DNA of 64,000 bases, taken from Acidovorax sp. (GTDB lineage: Bacteria; Pseudomonadota; Gammaproteobacteria; Burkholderiales; Burkholderiaceae_C). The notes under the pieces were generated by a model. It was not told the origin of the DNA, ran no database searches, and worked only from the letters and a program-made list of their open reading frames with translations. The stretch spans positions 54,563 to 118,562 of the forward strand of contig JAUXZO010000227.1 of the NCBI GenBank assembly GCA_030692685.1, in the 5' to 3' direction. A program made the position numbers and the translations under genes. Below, in pieces: positions 18,122 to 27,254 of the stretch. Numbering within the stretch: position 1 is the stretch's first letter; every line of letters starts with the position of its first letter.

Positions 18122-18218
18122 GAACAAGCCCTGGGGCTTGTTGAATGAAACGATGAAGGGGCGGCAGGCTTGCGAGCACGCCGCCCTTTGAAGCTTTCTG
18201 AGAGGTAAGAGCGCGATC

Positions 18219-20102
18219 ATGAACCGATATCCGGTCTGGAAATACGCGATCCTGGTGATCGTGATGCTGGTGGGGATTTTGTACACCCTGCCCAACTTCT
18301 TCGGCGAGGCGCCTGCAGTGCAGGTCTCGTCAGCCAAGGCCACCGTCAAGGTGGACGCGGCGGTGCAACAAAGGGTCGAAGACGCGCTCAAGGCAGCAGG
18401 CGTGACGCCCGACTTTGTGGCGCTGGAAGGCGCGTCGGTGCGTGCGCGTTTTGACACGCCCGACACCCAGCTCAAGGCCAAGGACGCCATTCAGAAGGCG
18501 CTGATCCCTGACGAGAGCGATCCATCGTTTGTCGTGGCGTTGAACCTGATTTCACGCTCGCCCCTGTGGCTGAAAGCGCTGCACGCCAACCCGATGTACC
18601 TGGGCCTGGACTTGCGCGGCGGCGTGCATTTCATGCTGCAAGTGGACATGCAGGCAGCCCTCACCAAAAAGGCCGAGTCGTACGCAGGCGACCTGCGCAC
18701 CGCGCTGCGCGACAAGGGCATCCGCCACGGCGGGATCAGCCGAGACGGGCAGGCGGTGGAAATCAAGGTGCGTGATGAAGCCACCCTGACTGCAGCACGC
18801 AATCTCATCACCGACCAGTTTGCAGATTTGCAATCCACCAGCGTGGCGGATGGCAGCGAGTTCAAACTGCGCGTCACCATCAAGCCCGAGGCGACGCGCC
18901 AGGTGCAGGACCAGGCGCTCAAGCAGAACATGGTGACGCTGCACAACCGGATCAACGAACTCGGCGTGGCCGAGCCTGTCATCCAGCAGCAGGGCCTGGA
19001 CCGCATCGTGGTGCAATTGCCCGGCGTGCAGGACACCGCACAAGCCAAACGCATTCTGGGCCGCACCGCTACGCTGGAAGTGCGCCTGGTAGACGAGGGC
19101 ACCGAAGCCCGGGCAGCAGAAACCGGCCGCGGCCCCGTGCCGTTTGGCTCTGAACGTTATCTGGAACGCAATGGCCAATCGGTCATTGTGAAAAAGCAAG
19201 TCATCCTGACCGGTGAAAACCTCACGGACGCACAGCCCGGTTTTGACGGCCAGACACAGGAGCCGACCGTCAACCTGACGCTGGATGCCAAAGGCTCACG
19301 CATCTTCCGCGACATCACGCGTGAAAACGTGGGCAAGCGCATGGCCATCATCCTGTTCGAAAAGGGCAAGGGTGAGGTGGTTACCGCGCCCGTGATCCGC
19401 ACTGAAATCGCGGGCGGCCGCGTACAGATCTCCGGCAGCATGACCACGGCAGAAGCTAACGACACCTCACTGCTGCTGCGCGCCGGTTCGCTGGCCGCGC
19501 CCATGGAAATCATTGAAGAGTTCACCATTGGCCCCAGCCTGGGCGCCGACAACATCGACCGCGGTATCAACAGCGTGGTGTGGGGCCTGATCGCCATCGC
19601 GATCTTCATGTGCGCCTACTACATGCTGTTTGGCGTGTTCTCGAGCATTGCGCTGGGCGTGAACGTGCTGCTGCTGGTAGCGGTGCTGTCGATGCTTCAA
19701 GCCACCCTTACGCTGCCGGGTATTGCGGCGATGGCACTGGCGATTGGTGTCGCTATTGACTCGAACGTGCTGATCAATGAGCGCATCCGCGAGGAACTGC
19801 GGGCAGGTGTTGCACCGCAAGCCGCGATTCACACAGGCTACGAACGCGCCTGGGCCACCATTTTTGACTCCAACGTGACCACGCTGATCGCCGGTTTGGC
19901 CCTGCTGGCCTTTGGCTCGGGCCCGGTGCGCGGGTTTGCCGTGGTGCATTGCATCGGCATTCTGACCAGCATGTTCTCGGCCGTGTTCTTCTCGCGCGGT
20001 CTGGTGAACCTGTGGTACGGGCGCCAGAAGAAGCTCAAGAGTGTGTCGATCGGTACAGTCTGGAAGCCAGAAGCCGGTACCGACGTGGCCAAAACAAACT
20101 AA
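18219..20102 (+). CDS. secD: Protein translocase subunit SecD
   Basis: This 627-aa RND-type membrane protein uses the proton gradient to complete protein export through SecYEG. It has an N-terminal transmembrane helix (YAILVIVMLVGILYTLPNFFG), a large periplasmic P1 region containing LGLDLRGGVHFMLQVD, and a C-terminal block of membrane helices with ALAIGVAIDSNVLINERIREEL. AGAGGTAAGA precedes the ATG. It is followed 12 bases later by secF and preceded by yajC; length and order are standard. Confidence 0.97.
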   Translation: MNRYPVWKYAILVIVMLVGILYTLPNFFGEAPAVQVSSAKATVKVDAAVQQRVEDALKAAGVTPDFVALEGASVRARFDTPDTQLKAKDAIQKALIPDESDPSFVVALNLISRSPLWLKALHANPMYLGLDLRGGVHFMLQVDMQAALTKKAESYAGDLRTALRDKGIRHGGISRDGQAVEIKVRDEATLTAARNLITDQFADLQSTSVADGSEFKLRVTIKPEATRQVQDQALKQNMVTLHNRINELGVAEPVIQQQGLDRIVVQLPGVQDTAQAKRILGRTATLEVRLVDEGTEARAAETGRGPVPFGSERYLERNGQSVIVKKQVILTGENLTDAQPGFDGQTQEPTVNLTLDAKGSRIFRDITRENVGKRMAIILFEKGKGEVVTAPVIRTEIAGGRVQISGSMTTAEANDTSLLLRAGSLAAPMEIIEEFTIGPSLGADNIDRGINSVVWGLIAIAIFMCAYYMLFGVFSSIALGVNVLLLVAVLSMLQATLTLPGIAAMALAIGVAIDSNVLINERIREELRAGVAPQAAIHTGYERAWATIFDSNVTTLIAGLALLAFGSGPVRGFAVVHCIGILTSMFSAVFFSRGLVNLWYGRQKKLKSVSIGTVWKPEAGTDVAKTN

Positions 20103-20114
20103 AGGACAGCGGCC

Positions 20115-21065
20115 ATGGAATTTTTTCGCATTAAAAAAGACATCCCGTTCATGAAGCACGCGTTGATTTTCAACGCGATCTCCTTCATCACTTTTGCCCT
20201 CGCCGTTTTCTTTCTACTCACGCGCGGCCTGCACCTGTCGGTGGAGTTCACCGGGGGTACGGTCATGGAAGTGGCTTACAGCCAACCTGCCGAACTGGCC
20301 AAGGTGCGCGAGACCGTCTCGGGCCTGGGCTACTCGGACGTGCAGGTGCAGAACTTTGGCACCGCTCGCGACGTGATGATTCGCCTGCCCGCTCAAAAGG
20401 GCGTGTCGTCTGCCCAGCAGAGCGAGCAGGTGCTGGGTGCACTGAAAGCCGCAGACCCGGCGGTGACGCTGCGCCGCACCGAGTTTGTTGGCCCCCAGGT
20501 GGGCGAGGAACTGGTGCAAGGGGGCCTCATGGCGCTGGCCATGGTGATCGTCGGCATCGTGATCTATCTGGCCATGCGCTTCGAATGGAAATTCGGCGTG
20601 GCGGCCATCATTGCCAATCTGCACGACGTCGTGATCATCCTGGGGTTCTTTGCGTTCTTCCAGTGGGAATTCTCCCTGTCGGTGCTGGCCGCGGTGCTGG
20701 CGGTACTGGGCTACTCGGTGAATGAATCGGTGGTGATCTTCGACCGGATCCGGGAGTCCTTCCGCAAATATCGCAAGATGAACACGGCCGAAGTCATCGA
20801 CCACGCCATCACCAGCACCATGAGCCGCACCATCATCACCCACGGCTCCACCGAGGCGATGGTGTTGTCGATGCTGCTGTTTGGCGGGCCCAGCCTGCAT
20901 TACTTTGCGCTGGCGCTCACCATCGGTATTTTGTTCGGCATCTATTCCTCGGTGTTCGTTGCCGCAGCCATTGCCATGTGGCTGGGGGTCAAACGCGAGG
21001 ATCTTGTCAAGCCCGCCAAGAAGGACGGGGATCCGAATGATCCTCATGCCGGGGCAACCGTCTGA
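20115..21065 (+). CDS. secF: Protein translocase subunit SecF
   Basis: This 316-aa partner of SecD has a first transmembrane helix (AISFITFALAVFFLLTRGLHL), the diagnostic SVEFTGGTVMEV and a six-helix bundle with GYSVNESVVIFDRIRESFRKY and TMSRTIITHGSTEAMVLSML. It ends in a charged cytoplasmic tail (KREDLVKPAKKDGDPND). AAAGGA lies 8 bases before the ATG. It is the third gene of the operon; the DUF1631 gene begins 17 bases after it and is probably co-transcribed. Confidence 0.97.
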   Translation: MEFFRIKKDIPFMKHALIFNAISFITFALAVFFLLTRGLHLSVEFTGGTVMEVAYSQPAELAKVRETVSGLGYSDVQVQNFGTARDVMIRLPAQKGVSSAQQSEQVLGALKAADPAVTLRRTEFVGPQVGEELVQGGLMALAMVIVGIVIYLAMRFEWKFGVAAIIANLHDVVIILGFFAFFQWEFSLSVLAAVLAVLGYSVNESVVIFDRIRESFRKYRKMNTAEVIDHAITSTMSRTIITHGSTEAMVLSMLLFGGPSLHYFALALTIGILFGIYSSVFVAAAIAMWLGVKREDLVKPAKKDGDPNDPHAGATV

Positions 21066-21082
21066 ACCGGTAATATCTACCC

Positions 21083-23434
21083 ATGCAGCCCACGCCCTCT
21101 TCCGTTCCGCAGCGCCGACTGGCCCGCCAGGCGCGCCAGCGGTTCGTGGAGGGCCTCTGCGCAGGTCTGGGCGATCTGGACAAAACCGTATTGGACTTTG
21201 TCACCACGCTGATGACCCAGACGGGCACAGCGCGCGAGATGCAGTCCCGGCGTGATGCATGGATGACCTACCAGCAGCACAGCGCAGCCTGGATTGACCG
21301 TGCAGGTAAGGCTTGGCGCGAAGCACTGGCCCCCCATGTCAGCACCACCCGCGGCAGCCATTTCCCCGCAGGGCCGGGGGGTAGCCAGTTTGAGTTGCTG
21401 AGTGACGATGTGGTCGAAAACAAGATCGTGGCATCGCGCATGGCACTGACAGTGAGTGAGCAGGTCAGCAACCAGTTCGACACCCTGCGCCAACGCACGC
21501 AGTCCCTGGAGGGACAAGACCTCGACAACAGCGACATCCTGCGCCCCGACACTGTGTGCCTGTTGCTGGTCGAGCAATGGGTGGAGGCAGGCCTTCCGCG
21601 TACCGACCTACTGACCGTGGTGGACCCGCTGCAGCGCGAGTTGGCCAATTTGCTGCAAAAGCAGTACCAGGCCGTCAATGTGTTTTATGTTGAGCAAGGC
21701 GTTACGCCGCAGACGGATTTGAAGTCGCGCGTGCGGCGCACGTCGGGCGGCTCGGTGACGGGTTCGGGCAGCAGCAGCGAATCGGGTGCTGGTGGTCTCG
21801 CGTCGCAGGCGCTAGCCCAGACGCGCGAAGCCATGGCCGCCGTGCGTGGAGGCATGGTGCCGCAGCAACACCGAGGTCAGCCCCCTGGGGGATACCCGCA
21901 GCGGGGAATGCAGACTGCCTTTGCCACGGGCATGACGCCGTTGTCGCGGGCGCGCCAACGGGCGCAAGGGGTGATGGGGCAACTGCGCCGCTTGCTCACC
22001 CAACCCGCCACAGGCTTTGACATGGTGAACGCGCCCCCCGCATCCGCCGCATTGGCCCATGCGCTCACCGCGCACCGGGTGCACGCAGACACCTACTACA
22101 GCGGTGTCGCCACCCTGATGGAAGACTACAGCCCCGCGGCAGTGGTGCAGTTGGTAGGCACCATGCGCGAGCGATCTACCGAACTCAAGAAGAAGGCCAA
22201 CACCGCAGGTGAAAAAGCCATCATTGAAGTCGTTGCGCTGATGTTCCAGAGCATCCTGGCGGAAGACCGAATCCCCCCGGCCGTGCGCGTATGGTTCGCG
22301 CGCCTGCAGGTGCCCGTGCTGCGCGTTGCCCTGGCAGAGCCAGAATTTTTCAGCAACATGGATCACCCTGCCCGCAAACTGATCGACCGCATGGGTGCGT
22401 GCGTGATGGGCTTTAACGCCACCACCATCAACGGCAGTGCACTGGAAGCCGAAATTCGCCGTGTGGTGCAGGTCATCGAGCAGTACCCTGAGACAGGGCG
22501 GCGCGTCTTTCAACTGGTGTTTGACGAGTTCGAGAAATTTCTGTCCAAGTTCTTGACCGAAAAGCAGGCCACCTCTCGACTGGTGAGTGTGGCCCAGCAG
22601 GTCGAACAAAGAGAGACTCTGGCCATCCAGTACACCATTGAATTGCGCACCATGCTGCGCGACATGCCGGTGCGCGATGAGATCCGCGAGTTTCTTTTCA
22701 AAACCTGGGCGGAAGTGCTGGCCTTGTCTGCGGTACGCGACGGGCCGCAGCATGCGGACACCATCTCGCTCAAACGCACCGCGGCAGATTTGGTATGGGC
22801 CGCGAGTGCCAAGCCCAACCGGAGCGACCGTGCACAGGTGATTCAGAACCTGCCAGGATTGTTGCAGCGACTGCGCCATGGACTGGCGTTGACGAACGTC
22901 ACCGGCGAAGCCCAGGACATACAGATCAAGACGCTGACCGACACACTGGCCGATGCGTTTCTGTCCAAGACGGCCTCGATCCCGCAGGCCCACATTGACG
23001 CCATGGCCAAGCGCCTGGCCAACCTCGAAGACTTCATCAGCGACGCCACGCTGGGTGACATGCCGCTCAATGCCGACAACATCGAAATGATGCTGGGCAT
23101 TGACGCGTCGTCTATTTACGTGGTGGCCGACAACGGGGCTCCTGTGGATGACGCGATGGTGGTCTGGGCGCAGGAGCTGCAGCCTGGTACCTGGTACACA
23201 CTGGACCACAACGGTGCCTCTGCCCAGGTTCAGTACGCTTGGCAAAGCCAGCGCAAGCAGTTGCACCTGTTTGCCGCAGTCGATGGCAGCAGCTATCTCA
23301 TCCAGTTGCGCCGTTTGGCGGCTTACCTGCAGGCCGGCCTCCTGGTAGCCCAGGATGAAGAAGGCCTGACGCTGCGCGCCACCCGTGACGCACTGGCCAA
23401 ACTGGATGCCAACCCTGAGCGCTTGCTGGACTGA
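21083..23434 (+). CDS. DUF1631 family protein
   Basis: This 783-aa soluble, largely helical protein has the DUF1631 pattern: RRLARQARQRFVEGLCAGL at the N-terminus, a low-complexity Gly/Ser linker near residue 230, and LQVPVLRVALAEPEFFSNMDHPARKLIDRMG in the middle. The C-terminal region is PilZ-like in composition (GTWYTLDHNG, QYAWQSQRKQLHLFAAVDG). DUF1631 proteins are frequently misnamed thymidine phosphorylase in databases; no catalytic motif supports that. The function is unknown, although c-di-GMP-linked surface behaviour has been suspected for some relatives. It probably reads through from secF. Confidence 0.85.
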   Translation: MQPTPSSVPQRRLARQARQRFVEGLCAGLGDLDKTVLDFVTTLMTQTGTAREMQSRRDAWMTYQQHSAAWIDRAGKAWREALAPHVSTTRGSHFPAGPGGSQFELLSDDVVENKIVASRMALTVSEQVSNQFDTLRQRTQSLEGQDLDNSDILRPDTVCLLLVEQWVEAGLPRTDLLTVVDPLQRELANLLQKQYQAVNVFYVEQGVTPQTDLKSRVRRTSGGSVTGSGSSSESGAGGLASQALAQTREAMAAVRGGMVPQQHRGQPPGGYPQRGMQTAFATGMTPLSRARQRAQGVMGQLRRLLTQPATGFDMVNAPPASAALAHALTAHRVHADTYYSGVATLMEDYSPAAVVQLVGTMRERSTELKKKANTAGEKAIIEVVALMFQSILAEDRIPPAVRVWFARLQVPVLRVALAEPEFFSNMDHPARKLIDRMGACVMGFNATTINGSALEAEIRRVVQVIEQYPETGRRVFQLVFDEFEKFLSKFLTEKQATSRLVSVAQQVEQRETLAIQYTIELRTMLRDMPVRDEIREFLFKTWAEVLALSAVRDGPQHADTISLKRTAADLVWAASAKPNRSDRAQVIQNLPGLLQRLRHGLALTNVTGEAQDIQIKTLTDTLADAFLSKTASIPQAHIDAMAKRLANLEDFISDATLGDMPLNADNIEMMLGIDASSIYVVADNGAPVDDAMVVWAQELQPGTWYTLDHNGASAQVQYAWQSQRKQLHLFAAVDGSSYLIQLRRLAAYLQAGLLVAQDEEGLTLRATRDALAKLDANPERLLD

Positions 23435-23554
23435 CTCGGTGCGCCCTGTGGCCCTTCAAGCGGTCTAAGACTGGCCGATTTCTTGAGCGCTCCCCACAGG
23501 CCTTTGGCAGTTTTCGTGTGCTCGCCCTTGGGTCTTGACGGATACACCGTGCGC

Positions 23555-24718
23555 TCAGGCGCTTCCCATCCTCTGAAACAGACCGCCTGGTAGCCGGGCT
23601 ACACGGCCTTCCAACTCCAGTTCCAAAAGCGCGACCTGCAGCGATGCCGCGTCCATGCCCGTGCGCGCGACCAGGGCATCCACACTCATTGGATCAAAGC
23701 CCAGGGCTTCAAGCAGCGGGCTCTGGGACGTGTCAGCCTCTGTTGCCGCTTCCTGTGATGGGGTCACACTCGGCCCCACGCCGGAGATAGCAGGCATGCG
23801 CAGTTCTTCGAGTACATCCTGAGCCGATTCGACCAATTTGGCACCCTGGCGTATCAGGGCATGGCAACCACGCGACTGAGGTGCGTGGATAGACCCGGGG
23901 ATTGCAAACACCTCTCGACCCTGTTCCACCGCCATCCGCGCGGTGATCAGTGAGCCGGAGGCGAGGGCGGCCTCTACCACCAGCGTCCCCTGGGAAAGCC
24001 CCGAAATGATGCGGTTGCGTTTGGGGAAATTCGCGGGGAGTGGCGGCGTCCCCAACGGGTACTCGCTGACCAACAGGCCATTCGTTGCGATGCGGTGGGC
24101 GAGATCCAGGTTTTTCCGCGGATACACCCGGTCCAGACCCGTTCCGACGACCGCAATCGTGGCCGCCGCGCCTGAGCCCGGTACCGCCACATCCAGCGCT
24201 CCCTCGTGCGCAGCAGCGTCAACGCCCAAGGCGAGCCCCGACACAATCGTGAGCCCCGCACTGTGCAAGGCCCGTGCAAATAGTCGGGCGTTTTCGGCAC
24301 CCTGGGCCGTGGGATTGCGACTGCCGACGACGGCAAGACAACGTTCGCGCGGGAACGGTTGGTGATTCAGCAGACGCGCTGGCCCCATCAGATACAGCAA
24401 CAGTGGAGGGTCTTCGGTATCCAGCAACGCCTGCGGATACCGGATGTCGCCCAAGGTGATCACAGCGCGCGCCGGGCCCCCAGGATCTGCGGAGGCCAAC
24501 CACGTCGCCGTGGTCTCCAGCAGGTCATCCAGCGTGGGGGGCACCTGACACAATGCGCGCGCCTGTGTGGGCGTTACACATTGCTGCAGTGCCACTTCAG
24601 GCTGCTGAAAGATAGCTTGCGGGAGCCCGAACGCCGAGAGCAGTCGCCGGGCAGCGCCATTGCCAACGCCAGACGAAAGGGCGAGCCGAAGCCACCCTCC
24701 GAGTTCTTCACGTTCCAT
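23555..24718 (-). CDS. dprA: DNA-processing protein DprA
   Basis: This 387-aa protein loads RecA on incoming single-stranded DNA during natural transformation. Visible parts are an N-terminal SAM/HhH-like region (LRLALSSGVGNGAARRLLSAFG) and the Rossmann-like core with LAVVGSRNPTAQGAENARLFARAL, IVSGLALGVDAAAHEGAL, VVGTGLDRVYPRKN and FPKRNRIISGLSQGTLVVEAALASGSLITARMA. A C-terminal winged-helix domain follows (DALVARTGMDAASLQVALLELELEGRV). An alternative GTG start at 24769 would add 17 residues. The LysM gene lies just upstream on the same strand, so the two probably form one transcript. Confidence 0.95.
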   Translation of the reverse strand: MEREELGGWLRLALSSGVGNGAARRLLSAFGLPQAIFQQPEVALQQCVTPTQARALCQVPPTLDDLLETTATWLASADPGGPARAVITLGDIRYPQALLDTEDPPLLLYLMGPARLLNHQPFPRERCLAVVGSRNPTAQGAENARLFARALHSAGLTIVSGLALGVDAAAHEGALDVAVPGSGAAATIAVVGTGLDRVYPRKNLDLAHRIATNGLLVSEYPLGTPPLPANFPKRNRIISGLSQGTLVVEAALASGSLITARMAVEQGREVFAIPGSIHAPQSRGCHALIRQGAKLVESAQDVLEELRMPAISGVGPSVTPSQEAATEADTSQSPLLEALGFDPMSVDALVARTGMDAASLQVALLELELEGRVARLPGGLFQRMGSA

Positions 24719-24792
24719 GAAAACTACTGAATCAGTCGCAGATGCGGGCGAGAACCCAACCGAGTCCACACCGGCGCATCTGCGCAGCCGAC

Positions 24793-25995
24793 TTACTCTG
24801 GATTGACCAGACGGTCGCCTACACGTACCGCGTTGCGGACGTCCAGTAACAGCACATACGAGACCCGGTCAAACGTCCGGAACACCATGGCCATGCCGTT
24901 GGATTCGCTCGGCAGCTTGATCATTTCTTTGGACTCGCTGGTTGTATCCTTGATTCGCTCACCCCGCGAGAGAACGCTCAGAACATGGCCGGGCTCCAAT
25001 CCATCGCGGGCGCCCAAGTTGATGGAGACCACCTGGTTCTGCGCCGCAAAGGCGACCGTAGACTCGCCGTAGATAGAGACCACGCGGGCATCCACTTTGC
25101 GCTGTGGAGCCTGCGGCGTGTAGCTCATGTAACCACGCCCTGGTTCGGCCAACAAACGGTCGCCGGCACGGATTTCCTCTTTCGTGGCGGAGATATCCAC
25201 GGTCGCAGGCACTTTGTCCAGGGTGAAACCGCCTTTGCCGTCCGGCACATTTTCCGTGGTTTCACCGCGAACCAACTCTGCCTTGCCCAGATACTGCGCT
25301 TCGTAACCCAGGATTTCACCGCTCACCGGGTCCTTCAATGGAACGGCGTTGCGGTACACGCGGTAGTACCGCTGCTCGCCGGGCGCAACGCGCAAGGGCG
25401 CCGAATCGATACCGCGGGCATACGCGCGATCCCCGTGCGCCATCAGCACACGCTCTTCGGTGGTCGCCACGATCCGCGGCGCCCGCTCCAGAACCGACGC
25501 GTCAACCACAACAGGCTCCACCAAAAAAGGCTCAATGAGGTGTGGCTTGAGGGTTGGCAGCGCCGTGCCCATCAGGCTGTCGCTGCGGGTTCGGGGCGAT
25601 ACACGCACCGTCTCGGACTGGCCGGGGGGGCTGGTGCGCAGCCGGGCATAGCCATCCGCTTTGTCGAGATAGAGTGTTTGTCCGGGGAAAATCAGATGCG
25701 GATTGGGGATGGCCTTGAGGTTCATCCCCCACAGCTCTGGCCAGCGGTACGGCCGCAAAAGATACATCCCCGAAATGCCCCACAACGTATCGCCACGCTT
25801 GACGGTGTAGCTGTCCGGGGCGTTTGGCGCAAGTTCGGCCAGGGGAATCCCTCGCTCTGACACCTGCTGGGCCGTGGCACGCTGGCCACCGGAGATTGGG
25901 TAATTTTGCGCCTGAGCAGGAGCCACCAGGATAGCGCCAGCAATGATGGTGAGCGCGCCCAGGGCGGTCCGCCGCACGCTGGTGAATGCCGTCAT
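24793..25995 (-). CDS. Exported LysM-domain protein
   Basis: This 400-aa periplasmic protein has a signal peptide (ALGALTIIAGAILVAPAQAQ). A LysM peptidoglycan-binding domain lies near residues 65-115 (SYTVKRGDTLWGISGMYL..., NPHLIFPGQTLYL). A long C-terminal region has the bacterial LysM-DprA-neighbour pattern (GEILGYEAQYLGKAELV, LGARDGLEPGHVLSVLSRGE). The ATG at 25995 has AAGGA six bases upstream; an upstream ATG at 26016 is less well placed. It is divergent from def. The LysM/def/fmt/dprA arrangement is conserved in beta- and gammaproteobacteria. A cell-wall function is inferred. Confidence 0.9.
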   Translation of the reverse strand: MTAFTSVRRTALGALTIIAGAILVAPAQAQNYPISGGQRATAQQVSERGIPLAELAPNAPDSYTVKRGDTLWGISGMYLLRPYRWPELWGMNLKAIPNPHLIFPGQTLYLDKADGYARLRTSPPGQSETVRVSPRTRSDSLMGTALPTLKPHLIEPFLVEPVVVDASVLERAPRIVATTEERVLMAHGDRAYARGIDSAPLRVAPGEQRYYRVYRNAVPLKDPVSGEILGYEAQYLGKAELVRGETTENVPDGKGGFTLDKVPATVDISATKEEIRAGDRLLAEPGRGYMSYTPQAPQRKVDARVVSIYGESTVAFAAQNQVVSINLGARDGLEPGHVLSVLSRGERIKDTTSESKEMIKLPSESNGMAMVFRTFDRVSYVLLLDVRNAVRVGDRLVNPE

Positions 25996-26045
25996 GTTGT
26001 TCCTTTTTTCATGCATTGTGAAACGCCCCCTCACTGGCGCCACGA

Positions 26046-26064
26046 CGCTCGCGGCATGCGAGCG
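26046..26064. promoter_or_regulatory. 7-bp-arm palindrome in the LysM/def divergent spacer
   Basis: CGCTCGC-N5-GCGAGCG lies 51 bases upstream of the LysM ATG, in the 200-bp spacer that must hold both divergent promoters. It could be an operator or a leader hairpin. Nothing else specific is visible. Confidence 0.3.
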
Positions 26065-26194
26065 ACCGGGCAAATACGTTACAAACCATCTGAGATTCTC
26101 TGCTCAAGCCCTTGATTCGGCAACGATTATTGGCTTTCGGGGCTGCAGCAGCGCTCAAAAGTGGCGAAAATAGCGACATCTCTTACCTGTATCC

Positions 26195-26704
26195 ATGGCA
26201 ATCCTTCCCATTCTCTGCTACCCGGACCCCCGGCTCCACAAGGTGGCGCAACCCATCCAGGCGGTGGACGACCGCGTCCGGACCCTCGCGTCCGACATGC
26301 TCGCCACCATGTATGACGCCCATGGCATTGGGCTTGCCGCCACGCAAGTGGATGTGCACGAGCGGCTGGTGGTCATCGATGTGTCTGAAGAGCGCAACGA
26401 ACCCCTGGTGCTGATCAACCCTGAAATTGTCTGGACCAGCGCCGAAAAGCACTTGAACGACGAAGGCTGCCTGTCGGTGCCGGGCATCTATGACGGCGTG
26501 GAGCGTTTTGATGCGGTGCATGTCCGCGCACTGGACGACAAAGGCACGTCGCGTGTCATTGAGGCCGATGGTTTGCTGGCCGTTTGTATCCAGCATGAGA
26601 TGGACCACCTGATGGGCAAGGTGTTTGTGGAATACCTCTCGCCCCTCAAGCGCAACCGCATCAAGACAAAGATGATCAAGCAGCAGCGGGAGTCTCGCGA
26701 GTGA
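26195..26704 (+). CDS. def: Peptide deformylase
   Basis: This 169-aa metalloenzyme removes the formyl group from nascent N-terminal methionine. All three motifs are intact: GIGLAATQV (about residues 45-53), EGCLSVPG with the metal-binding Cys (about 90-97), and QHEMDHLMG supplying two His ligands and the catalytic Glu (about 132-140). It is the first gene of a tight operon with a lipoprotein gene (GTGA overlap), fmt and azlC. Pairing def with fmt, which adds the formyl group, is conserved in bacteria. Confidence 0.97.
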   Translation: MAILPILCYPDPRLHKVAQPIQAVDDRVRTLASDMLATMYDAHGIGLAATQVDVHERLVVIDVSEERNEPLVLINPEIVWTSAEKHLNDEGCLSVPGIYDGVERFDAVHVRALDDKGTSRVIEADGLLAVCIQHEMDHLMGKVFVEYLSPLKRNRIKTKMIKQQRESRE

Positions 26705-27219
26705 ACGCTGCGGCGCTCTGCTCCCTCCCGGGTGGCAGAGTGCTGGCGCGCCTGGCATTTGTGGCGCTGGTGCTGCACCTTGCAGGCTGCGCTTTGCCCG
26801 CCAAGGAAACCCCCGGCACGCTCCAGGCCGAGGTCATCGCAAGACTGGGGCCACCCACCGCTACCTATGCGCTGCCCTCCGGGCAGCGGTTGTTGTATTC
26901 CGAGCTTCCTGCAGGTTTTGCCGCGTACAACCTCGATTTCGATGCCGCTGGCCGACTGGTGCGTAACGAACAGGTGCTGACCCAGACGCGGTTTGAGACC
27001 ATTCCCGTCGGCGTGTGGACCTTGGGCGACGTGAAACGCACCTTTGGCCCCCCCTTGCTGGTAGAGCGCGTGGCCCGCTTTGACGGCGACATATGGACCT
27101 ACCGCTTCCGCCAGAACTCCGACCCGCGCCTGGCCCATGTGCACATTGATCGCCAAGGCATCGTGCGCACGGTGATGTTCACGGACGAACTGCCCCTCTT
27201 CGACAACGCGCGCGATTGA
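26701..27219 (+). CDS. BamE/SmpA-like lipoprotein
   Basis: This 172-aa lipoprotein has a hydrophobic signal (LARLAFVALVLHLAGC) with the lipid Cys in LAGC near residue 30. A small domain follows with the SmpA/OmlA layout: VIARLGPPTATYALPSGQRLLYSELP, then a second similar segment (GVWTLGDVKRTFGPPLLVERVARFDGDIWTYRF). The start is GTG at 26701, overlapping the def stop by four bases. It is unlikely to be BamE itself, since the bam locus is absent; it is better described as a BamE-fold envelope lipoprotein of unknown role between def and fmt. Confidence 0.8.
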   Translation: MNAAALCSLPGGRVLARLAFVALVLHLAGCALPAKETPGTLQAEVIARLGPPTATYALPSGQRLLYSELPAGFAAYNLDFDAAGRLVRNEQVLTQTRFETIPVGVWTLGDVKRTFGPPLLVERVARFDGDIWTYRFRQNSDPRLAHVHIDRQGIVRTVMFTDELPLFDNARD

Positions 27220-27254
27220 AGTAGATCAGCGCGTACCCACTGACATTGGTTCCC